64,000 nt of DNA from Tenebrio molitor (taxonomy: Eukaryota > Arthropoda > Insecta > Coleoptera > Tenebrionidae): the NCBI RefSeq assembly GCF_963966145.1, contig NC_091053.1, positions 1,116,001-1,180,000 on the forward strand, read 5' to 3'. Position 1 is the first letter of the stretch, and each line of letters begins with the position of its first letter. The notes beneath the pieces are model-generated. The model had not been told where the DNA came from, made no database searches, and saw only the letters and a list, made by a program, of their open reading frames with translations. The translations under genes and the position numbers were made by a program. This document shows, in pieces, positions 26,801 to 38,800 of this stretch.

Positions 26801-29800
26801 TATTGGTGGCATCATGCGCTGCGTCAAATGTCAAAAGCAGACGCACGTCATGTCGACTTCTTACTTCTAGTAAAGTAAATTCAAAAAACTCCTGGGTCCG
26901 GTTGCATAAAACGATGTCAAGTCGTTGTTAAAGTTGACATAATGTCAAGCGATCTGATTGGAGGATATTTAACATTTTATTTGAATCAGCCAATCAAATG
27001 GGCGGATTTCCGACTTGACGTGTTGTTAGCTGACACGATGTTAACTAAACTTTATACAACCGGGCCCTATTCTGTCAAGTAGTTATTTATGCAACGAGTT
27101 TCTGTGTAAATTGGGCTTTTTTAATTGCCCGAGGGACAAGATTAAAACACGAGCGTAGCGAGGGTTTTAAGGCCCCGAGGGCAATTAGAAAAGTCCAATT
27201 TACCCAGAAACGAGTTGCATATAAAATTTTATTGTTTGATACGACGTCCCTGAAGATTCCAAATCTTTTAAAAATGGTTTCTCATTTGCTTTTGACAGTT
27301 TTGACAAATTTTTCAAGATCTTTCAGAAATGTAACGTTGAATGTGTTGTCTGCTCATTTTGCTTTAGGGCAGTTAAGAGGCAGTTTACAAAGGAGAAAAA
27401 TAAGGATTTATGACAGTTGAAAACAATAAATTAAATTTTAAATAAAATGCTTGTTTTGACTGTACCAGGGTATAAACATTTTTCGCTAGAATGTACCCAC
27501 GTCAAAATCTAGTTACAAAATATATTTAGGTTATGTTTCTTTTTAAATCATTGAACTAAAAATGTTTTGAACACTTGAAGCATCTAAAAAACTGGAGCAA
27601 TTTGATAAAGTTTATAAAAAAAAAACACAAAGACAAAGAGAAGGTCAATTTGAAAATAACTAGTGATTTAACCAACCTAACAACTGCAATTTTGATTTTG
27701 ACAGTCCAGATGTTTTTTGAATGCACTTTAGCTACTTATTTTATTTAAAAAAAAAACGTATTTCCTTATTGAAGTAGCTATTTATGCACCAAGGGCGTTA
27801 CAACGATGATTACGCCCGGAGAACGATGAATCCAGCTCGAGGGCTTTAGCCCGAGAGATGGATATCGTTCGATGGGCGTAATCATTCGGTGACGCCGTGG
27901 TGCATACAAGATTTTATTTTTCACTATACGTGTTCTTTAAAAAAAAAAAAATTGGCATCTGCAATTATGAATTGATGAGGGCGTTATGAATTCATTACGC
28001 CCGCCTATTCTTATTACGCCCGCTTATTCTTATTACGCCCCCTTATTCTTATTACGCCCCATTATTCTTATTACGCCCCCTTATTCTTATTACGCCCCAT
28101 TATTCTTATTACGCCCTGTTATTATTCCCCGGTTGTTATGGACATGTTTACGTATTTCGTATCCCAGGAGTTATCATGCAATTATACTAAAGTGAAAAAT
28201 AAAAAATATTTCTAAATTTGTACAATAACATGAGATAAAGAACAGTTAGTCGAAGTTGATTACCAAATCTCACAAAAAAAAAGTAATTCAATTTTTCTAT
28301 CTATTCTGATGAGCTTCAGGGATATTTTCTTATGACGATGTCTACCAATTTGCAAAGAAAACTGTTGATTTATTTTTCTTTATGACTCACTTACACCGTA
28401 GTAATTCCGTTAGGTTTTACAAAACGTAAACCCTGATTCAGGAAGGTGTCAGAACTGGGGTGGCAACGATGTAAAAAGTTTTACTGGTTTCGTGTTTCCG
28501 CATAACCAGAGATTACAGGAAAAGGAAATTATCCTGGATGTTGCGTCACGCTCCTACAAAATATGATGGACAAGTTATAGCTCAGAAATTGTTTCAGTAA
28601 TTTGTTTTAAAGGAGATGTGTCAGACAGTTATTAGATGATGCAATAGATCTTGTTTGTAAGATCTAAAAACTTTGGTGAAAATTTCTTTGTTGATAAAAA
28701 ACGTTTTATTGGAGAGAGACAACTGATTTTTATTTTTCTAAAATAAAAAAGTACCTCTTGAATGCTTATAATATGCGCGTTCAAATAAAATCCTGGGCTG
28801 GGAAGGCGCTGGAAACCGTCAATTATTGTGCTTTTTTAAAGCGTAGATTAATTGGAGCACGTTGACAGCTAACCTAAAATTTAGAGCGAAAGGAATTTTT
28901 CTTTCTTTGCAATGTTTTACATTAAAAATAGAATAACTTAACGATTCCTATTCTCGAAGCAAATATCTAAGGACAACCTTTGCTGAAAACAAGCATTTTC
29001 AATCATGTACCGATCAAACATAAACAAATGTCATTCGTTACCAACGGCGGGAAATTCAAACTTTACACTGTTCTAAACGGTTTAATTTTTCCAACGAATA
29101 TAAAATAAACAAAATTAAACAAACGTTTATTATTAAGTAAAATTAAATAAATAATTACAGAGGATTGTTATTTAATTTTTTTTAAACCCAACCACATTCC
29201 ACCTTTAGCAGTGAGAGTGATGCGATCCTTATCCAGAACCAAAGGAACGGGCGTCCTCTCCACCGTTATTTCTGCTCCAGAAAGCATCACTCTCGGCGTT
29301 GATCAATTGACGACGGTTGACGAACTGATCGAACTCTTTCACCGTGATCTGCTTGACCAAGTCGGGGTCTTTGATGACCAAGGTCGGTAGCAAAAACTGG
29401 TACATTCCGTGGTACCTTTAACACAGATCAACGACCAAGAAGCACCTTGATGGACACTCACCTTTCTTCAGGGAATTCATTGTAGATGTCCAGGACTGTC
29501 TCGGCGAAGGACTTGCTGCGTAGGATGCTCAAAGAACCCAAGAGGAATTTAGGCTTGATGTATTTAATCCCTTTGCTTTGCCAATAGTTCTGTCGTGTTG
29601 TGACGTGCCGGTAAAGGTACACAAGAATGCAAATTGCGATCCATATTGTCAAATTTGTTCCAACAAATGGTACCAAAAGATCGAATAACAAAAACATGAC
29701 GTGAAACGGTGCGATTGTGCGCGAATACTGGTTGGGTATGGTGGATAATTATCCAATGTGATGTAACGGGTGACTCATGGTTGGTCGAACATCATAATAA

Positions 29801-32800
29801 CATTTGTTTATTGTAAAATAAACAATGAGATAAAAATAACGTGAGATAACTACTGATCTAATCTGCGCGTTGTCGGAATTCGCTTTTAGAAAGATATCGA
29901 TTAGTGCTCAAGTACAAACGAATTCAATGGTACTCAGCTACGTAGCAAATATTGGCACAATTAGAATTATAACACCTGTCGCTTGGATAAAGTTCTTCTC
30001 TCGCATTTATAAAAGAAAGTAAACTGGAAGGAACGTTTATTACTTAACAACATTGTTATTCAATTTTTTTTAAACCCAGCCACATCCCGCCTTCAGCAGT
30101 TAGATTGATCTGAACCTTGTCCAAAACCAGAGGGTCGGGCGTCTTGCCCACCGTAACCACTTGGAATTTTTTCAACAAGTGAAACATAATCAATTTGGCT
30201 TCCAAAAGAGCAAATCTGGAACCGATACAGTTTCTGGGACCTGCCCCGAAGGGCATATACATCGTCGGATTGATTTTGTGTTTGTTCTCGTCGCTGAAAC
30301 GTTCCGGATCAAATTTCTCTGGCTCTGGGTAGAATCTGGGGTCGCGATGGATGGCGAACATGGGCAACCAACACACGATCCCCTTCTCCAGAAGAAGCGG
30401 TTTCTCTCCGGGTTCTGTCGGTTGAATTGTGAACTCTTTTGATACCTCTCTGTCGGTGAGAACAGCTGCGGGCCATTTCCGCAAAGCCTCAGACACCACC
30501 ATGTCGAGGTATTTCATGCCCAAGAGCGTTTCGTAGGTGAGTTCTTCAGTAACCGATTGTATCTCTTCGCGCAGGCGATTTTGCACGTCCTGGTTGACCG
30601 CCAGTTCGTAAAAGGCGAAAGTAAGGAGAGTCGAAATGGTTTCGAAGCCTGCCAAAAAGAAGACGAAGGCTTGGGAGGTGATGTCTTCCAACGTGATTTC
30701 TTGCTTGCGTCGATTCTTGGTCACTTCGGATTCAGAAACGCTGGAGAAACCTTCACTGACTTTGACTTCTTCGTCGTGGTGTTGGCGCCCTTTCTGCGCC
30801 TCCAACAACAAATGAATCATGTCTGGACGGACGATGTGTTTTTCTTTCCTGGCCTGGACAGTCTCATCGATTATTTTCGAAAAGTAATCGGACACTGCCG
30901 AGGGAATGACCTTGACTCGCAACAACTGAAACCAAAGAGTCGATCAAAATCTTTTTGGAAGGATGACACAAACATACTCGAGCGAGCGTTGGACTGATCC
31001 CGTAAGCAAAGAACTTGAGGATTCTCCACCCTCCAAAGTCGGACGCGTCTTTGCCCATCAAGTAGAACTTGTTGGTCTTGTCCTTGAGGGAGTCACACGT
31101 GACACCAAAAGCTGTGGTGGCGATGACGTCATTGGTATACCTAGAGAAAGTGTCCTTCATCTCCAGCTCCACCAAATCCTTGCTCTGCTTTTGGAAGTAC
31201 TCGACGAACTGTTGGGCGCACTCCTCGATCAGCTTGTACATGATTCGCATCTTGTTACTGGTGAAGGAAGGACTAAGAGTGGACCTCAAGTCGCGCCATC
31301 TCTCGTCGCGACTGGCGAACAAATTTTTGTTCCAGAATGGATCAGCCCCGGCGTCGGCTATTTGACGATGGTTGACGAAATGGTCGAATTCCTTCACCGT
31401 GATCTGCTTGATCAAGTCGGGGTCTTTGATCACCAAAGTCGGACACAGAAACTGGTACATTCCGTGGTACCTTCAATGCGGATCAATGAGCGAGAAGACA
31501 TGTCAATGGACACTCACCTTTCTCCGGGGAATTCATTGTAGACCTCCAGGATTTTCTCGGCGAAGGACTTGTTACGCACCACGCTCAAGGAGCCGGTCAG
31601 GAATGCAGGCTTGATGCATTTTATTCCTTTGTTTTGCCAATAGCTCTGCCTTTTTCTCACGCTACGGTAAAGATAGACGGTCGCGACAGCGACGAGGGCG
31701 AGCCATATTGTCAAATTTGTTCCAAAAAATGGAGTCAAGAGACCGAACAACCAAAACATGATGTAAAACGCTGCGACTGTTCGCGACTAATGTATTTATA
31801 TATCAGATGTTGTAGATAATTATCCACGCTTGTGGTGAGTCATGATTGGTCGATTGTTATAACATTCCTCCGTTGTAGCACTTTGTTTACTTCCAAATGT
31901 GAATAATTGGAGATAACCGGTATGATCTAGGTATTATCGTAATTCACTTTTAGACAGATAACGATTAGCGGTTTGCTACAAACGAATTCAATAGGACCCA
32001 GCTATGTAGCAACTGTGGCCACAATTAAAATTATAATACCTGTCGCTTGGACAAACTTCCTCTCTGTCTCTTTTGTAAATTAATAAAAGAAAGTAAAAGA
32101 GGGAGGAACATTTATTAATGGACAAAGTTGTTATTTAATTTTTTTTAACCCCAACCACATCCCGCCTTCAGCATCTAGATTGATCTGAACCTTGTCCAGA
32201 ACCAGAGGTACTGGGGTCTTGCCCACCGTAACCACTTGGAATTTTTTCAACAAGTGAAACATAAGCAATTTCGCTTCCAAAAGAGCGAATCTGGAACCGA
32301 TACAGTTTCTGGGACCCGCCCCGAAGGGCATATACATGGTCGGATTGATTTTGTGTTTGTTCTCGTTGTTGAAGCGTTCCGGATCAAACTTCTCGGGCTC
32401 TGGATAGAATCTGGGGTCGCGATGGATGGCGAATATGGGCAACAAACAAACGATACCCTTCTCCAAAAAGAGCGGTTTCTCTCCGGGTTTCGTCGGTTGA
32501 ATTGTGAACTCCTTTGATACTTCTCTGTCGGTGAGAACACTCGCTGGCCATTTCCTGAGCGTCTCAGACACCACCATGTCGAGGTATTTCATGCTCAAGA
32601 GCGCTTCGTAGGTGAGTTCTTCCGAAACCGATTGTATCTCTTCGCGGAGGCGATTTTGCACGTCCTGGTTGATCGCCAGTTCGTAGAAGGCGAAAGTGAG
32701 GAGAGTCGAAACGGTTTTGAAGCCTGCCAAGAAGAAGACGAAGGCTTGGGCGGTGATGTCTTCCAAAGTGATTTCTTGCTTGCGACGATTCTTGGTCACT

Positions 32801-35800
32801 TCGGATTCAGAAACGCTGGAGAAGCCTTCACTGACTTTGATTTCTTCGTCGAGGTGTTGGCGCCCTTTCTGCGCCTCCAACAACAAGTGGATCATGTCTG
32901 GACGGACGATGTGTTTTTCTTTCCTGGCCTGGACAGTTTCTTCGATGATTTTCGAAAAGTAGTTGGACACTGCCGGAGAAATGACCTTGACTCGGAACAA
33001 CTGAAACCGAAGAGTCGATCAAAATCTTCTTGGAAGGATAACACACACATACTCGAGCCAGCGTTGGACTAAGCCCGTAAGCAAAGAACTTGAGGATTTT
33101 CCACCCTCCCAAGTCGGAGGCGTCCTTTCCCATCATGTAGAACTTGTTGGTCTTGTCCTTGAGGGAGTCACACTTGACACCAAAAGCCGTGGTGGCGATG
33201 ACGTCGTTAGTGTATCTAGTAAAAGCGTCCTTCATCTGCAACTCCACCACATCTTCGCTCTGGTTTTGGAAGTACTCGACGAACTGCAGAGCGCATTCCT
33301 CTATCAGCTTGTACATGATTCGCATCTTGTTACTGGTGAAGGAAGGACTAAGAGTGGACCTCATGTCGCGCCATCTCTCGTCGCGACTCGCGAACAAATT
33401 TTTGTTCCAGAATGGATCAGCCGCGGCGTCGGCAATTTGACGATGGTTGACGAAATGGTCGAATTCCTTCACCGTGACTTGCTTCATCAAGTCGGGGTCT
33501 TTGATGAGCAAAGTTGGCAGCACAAACTGGTACATTCCATGGTACCTTCAATGCAGATCGATGAGTCTGAAGACATTTCACTGGACACTCACCTTTCTCC
33601 AGGGAATTCATTGTAGACATCTACGATTTTTTCTGCGAAGGACTTGTCACGTACCACGCTCATAGAGCCGAACAAAAATGTAGGCTTTTTGCATTTAACT
33701 CCTCTATCTTGCCAATAGCTCTGCTTTTTTCTTACGCTGCGGTAAAGGTAGACGGTCGCGACAGCGACGAGGGCCAGCCATATTGTCAAATTTGTTCCAA
33801 AAAGAGGAACCAAGAAATCGGGCAACAAAAACATGATGTACGTGGAAAATGGTGCATGTGCTCGTGATTAATGTTTTTATATCTCAGATATTGTAGATAA
33901 TTATCCAGTCATGATTGGTCGATCGTTGTAACATTCCTCCACTTTGTTTACTTCCAAATAAAAATAATTCCAAATAACCGGTGTAATCTAGGTGTTATCG
34001 TAATTCCCTTTTAGAGAGATAACGATTAGTCTGATACAAAGGATTTCAATAGCACCCAGCTACGTAACAACTGTTGTACAACAACAGTTATTAAATAATT
34101 ATGAAATTGAGGTGAAGGTTGTTTTATTTATATCGGAATTCATTACCATTTCACGTCACGTCCAGCTTGCTTATTCCATATTTTGTCATAATCTACTGTA
34201 CTAAGTTTTTAGGCAAGAAATGTGAGCAATTATGCAATTATAATAATTAATCAACAACGATCCATACCCCCATTAATGGGTGGCGTGCCTGCATTTTGTG
34301 CTCTGCGCCGGACCACAACTACGCTGACACTAACGGAGCGTCCCCGACTACGAGAGCTCAAGGAATGAATGAAAAATAGTTTTTAATTTAAGAAAAGGAC
34401 GCCCTAGTGCCCTGCCCTGCTTAACCAAAATGACCAATCAGTCCCATTTTGTTGTTTTTTGTTGTCACAAGTCTGGGAGCGTGAGGGGTCCAGGTTGACC
34501 CCTCGATGCCCCACTGCTCAAAACTCTCCGCGTTTTAGCACCGCAGCGATATCGTTATCTAAATACTTTTCTCGATCATTTTATCGGGCACACTTGATCC
34601 GTCACGTCCCAGCCTTCAGCGTTCGCCAATTCGTCATCTCTTTGCGGCCTCGCGTTGGGCGCCAAATAAAAATAATTCCAAATAACCGGTGATTCCCTTT
34701 TAGAGAGATAACGATTAGTCTGATAAAAAGGATTTCAATAGCACCCAGCTATTGTATTGTATTATTATATTGTACAACTGTTGTACAATAGTTATTAAAT
34801 AATAATTGATAGGAAAATAATAAAAGGGAAATAAGAAGTGAACAATTTATTACAATCAATATGTTGTACATTTGAGACAATAATTATACATTAATAATTA
34901 ATCAACAACAATCTATATCCCCATTAATGGGTGGCGTGCCTGCATTTTGTGCTCTGCGCCGGATCACAACTACATGAGTACGATGGACACTAGCGGAGCC
35001 TCCCCGACTGCGAGAACTCCAAGGAACGAATAATAAATGAAAAATAGTTTTTGATGTTGTTTTTTGTTATCAACAAGTCTGAGAGCGTGAGGGACCCCCC
35101 TCGATACCCCACCGCTCCAAACCCTCCATCTTTTAGCACCGCAGCGTTATCGTTATCTAATTACTTTCCTCGATCATTTTATCGAGCACACTTGATCCGT
35201 CACGTCCCAGCCGATCTTCAGCGTTCGCCCCGCGTTGGGCGCCAACATCCCCTCCCACTCGACGTGTATTTGCCGAAAGCAAACGAAATATCCTTAGACA
35301 AACATCTAAATTGTAGTCGGTGCAGAGCACACAAAGCCGCCGTATAATTGACACAAGATGTTATTTTCCTTTTCACCATCAGTAAACGACCGTCAATATT
35401 TGTTCGGTACTCTATTAGAGTTTGTCCGGAGGAATCGATATTTAATTCGGATATCTCGGTTGTGCGCGATATCCGAACGATAATCCGATGATGTCGAAGA
35501 CGCGCCGCTCGATTAGGTTTGGCGGCGGCGCGATTTAATTACGGGGCCGGGGGCGTAACGGCGCATTTTTCTCGGGCGAGAAGCGGTGCGGCGGTCCCCG
35601 TTCCTCATTACTGGAAGTGACCACCGCGAAAGAAGTTGCGTCTCATGACTCTTGCTATGCTTCACACTCGACTCTTGTAATTCATGATGATCCAGGCAAG
35701 GGACGCAGATGAATCGCTCTTCTGACGCAGCACTTTTTAATTGAGCTGTTCGAATCGTAAACTCTGGATATCTGCACGTGTCGGCGACACAAAAACTGTA

Positions 35801-38800
35801 ATAAACGTGGAAAATCAGACGCTCCTTTCATATTTCTTTCTTAAGATGAAATTGGTTTTCATCCAGGAGCAAAGCGAATGTCGGGGAATTAAAAATCCAA
35901 TTTTAATTGTGACCCGGCGCTCCCAAACGGATTAACAACCGCAAAAACTCCGCTTTTTACGGAGGACAAAAACAAATTGCGATTGCTTGAAGCTTGGTCA
36001 GTCGGTGTTAAAGTGTCACTCAAAAAGTGGAAATGTCTCTTGCGTTTAGTCCACCATTAAGCAGCACCGCACGTGAAGGTGATGAAGATGATTCGACACT
36101 CAACAGTACTGCTTTTCATGTCCGCGAGTCGACTCCCATTGGGAAAAAATCTGGCCTTCAGCCAAGAGCTTGTTGTGGTTCATCGTCCAGGGCTTTAACA
36201 ACTCGAGAAAACAGAAACATTAGACGATCAGTAAACAGTACTGAAGGTGATGAAGATGAGTACGGTACTGCTTTTTGTTTGAAACCGTTCGATGTTCGCC
36301 AGTCGACTCCTGTTGGGAAAAAGTCTGGAAACAGGGACGATTGTGGCCTTCATCCATCACGGAGAAGAGCTTGTTGTGGTTCATCATCCAGAGCCATAAC
36401 AATTCGAGAAAACAGAAACAATAGACGAAAAGCTCCACGTTATGATCCGCCCCCAACAAACAATTTATGTGATGGACAACATAAAGAAGGCAAAGTGGCT
36501 GCAAATTGCCAAGGGTGGACGTCTGCAAAAAGCCTCCTGCAATATTTTACACTACTCTTGGTTTTTATTCTGCTCGTGGTCTCTGTTTACGTTTGGTTGT
36601 TCGTCTCTTCCCTAATGAGATGAAATAAAACTGCTTCGAGAGCGTCCAATTTTATTGCACCGATAAAACGCTTATCTCGCACGTTTTGACGCTCTTATCG
36701 TGTTTTGTGTATTTTTTATAACGCATGTATCACAGTCCCATAAAATAAATCTTCAATTTTTCATTTGGTTTTTTCTATTGTCGCGACGCTGTCAAAGTTG
36801 GCTAAAGGAGCGCCACGCGTTTCTATGGTTTTGTTTGTTACTCTTGACCAGAAGCTTCTGCATAATAGTGTAAAAAAACCTTTTATTGCACCGATAAAAC
36901 GTTTATCTCGCACGTTTTGACGCTCTTATCGTGTTTTGTGTATTTTTTATAACGCATGTATCACGGTCCCATAGAATAAATCATCAATTTTTCATTTGAT
37001 TTTTTTCTATTGTCGCAACGCTGTCAAAGTTGGCTAAAAGAGCGCTACGCGCTTCGATGTTTTTGTTTGTTGCTCTTGACCAGAAGCTTCTTGAAAGATG
37101 CTGCATAATAGTGTAAAAAAACGTTTGAAAAATAGTTATTTGTGTGGCCGAAGCGCAGCCGAAGCTTGAAACAGGCGGGGACAAAAGGCACTTCTTAGCA
37201 GAGGTGCACATTAAATTTTTTAGGCAACCTCAGTACCTCACATTTATTTTGTATCTAATTTTTTCAAGTAGATAAATTTATTAATACATTCTTTATAGTA
37301 TTTTTTTATCAGCTTGCCAACAAAACGAGAAATTTCTATTTGCACTTCAATTGTTTACATAATATACGATGACAGGACAATTATCGGTTTTGTCGGTTTC
37401 GTTGTTAGCTTACTAATCAGCCAACAGATGGCGCCGCGGTCGGTGTCTCAAAAAATGTCAAAAAGAGTTATTTTTCGTCATTTGCGAGTTCGTAAAATTA
37501 CCGTTTTCATTAAGAGTACCTAAAAAAGTGTGTTCTTCGTACCCTAGACGAGACTCCTCTTCTTCGGATCGCCGAAAATGTCGTGAAACACGTCGCGTGT
37601 TGAAAGAAACCTATAAAATCCAGTTGAGTCCTTAATCCTTAATTTATAGCGTCTCGACGTGGACTGTTGTCCTTTCGGGAGCCGTCGCCGCGCCGTCCTT
37701 CGCCAGTCGGCATTGAAAAAATTGATTCCTGCCAAGAATTCGCTCCTTCGACCCGGCTCCTCGCGTGTTCAAGAAAATGACGTCAAACACTATCGGAAAT
37801 CCTCCTCAACACGGCAAAGCTTCGATTTCGCCTTCTGCATTTTACAATTGCCAATTCGTCACAATCAGAGGGTGGGAAAGAGACGGTTTTTGCCGCGGGC
37901 CTCGCGTCTCGAGAGCGAGATGCAATTTGAAACTTTGAATAATGACGACGGTGATATTTTCACGTCGTGACTAATTTGTTGGGGCGTGAAAAATGGAGGC
38001 GGCCAAGCTTTTTACTCTAATGATGGATTGTTTTCTTGCAGATGAGGCGTTGACCTGCAACGTGTGCGATAGGTCTTTCGCTTGTCCCAAGCAGCTGTCT
38101 TCGCACAAACAGAAGAAGCGACATTTTGGGTGAGTGAAGGGAAGAAAATGTCCAAATTCATGTTGATACTAATGTTGGGATGTATTTTGCGATCAAAATG
38201 GCGCCGGGTGGGTAGACAACCAAACATACAGACAAGCAAATAACCTTGACGGCTGTCTCGAACCTCCCTAGAGAAACGCAAGAGCGATTTTGGTACAGAA
38301 CTCCCTTTTTACACTAAACAACACTACGATTATAAAACTGCGGGCACTAAGCCTACCAATTATGTTTGTTCTTTTTTTTTCCAATTCGTTTCTCGTTTTC
38401 CGTTATCAGATTGCGACGCTGACGAGCTCAATCGGTCCCTCTCCCATATCACCCCTTCAGATAGTCCGTTTCATTAATCCTCGACCCGCTTTGTGTCCAC
38501 AATGCCACCCCAACACAACGCTACACTCTAGTGCTTGTTCATTACCCACTCGAAGGCTTCCATCGTGCACGCCGCACCTAATCATTGTGTTTACGACCTA
38601 TTGAAATTACAATATTCTCTGAGCACCGAACATATCTGACGACCGAATCAATACCGACAAACGCAAATTCAATCGCGACGAAGAAATTCTTTTTTTAATC
38701 GGTCAAATCTTTGCACTTTCTCTGTCGTGTTTTTGCTCCCCAAAAGTGATTTCTTTTTTGCGCCATCCTTAAAAACATTGTTCTTCAATCAATATTATAT

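Noticed and set aside
27994..28116. CRISPR-like array
   Set aside because: The 19-bp units are contiguous with no spacers, and the genome is eukaryotic; it is a minisatellite.
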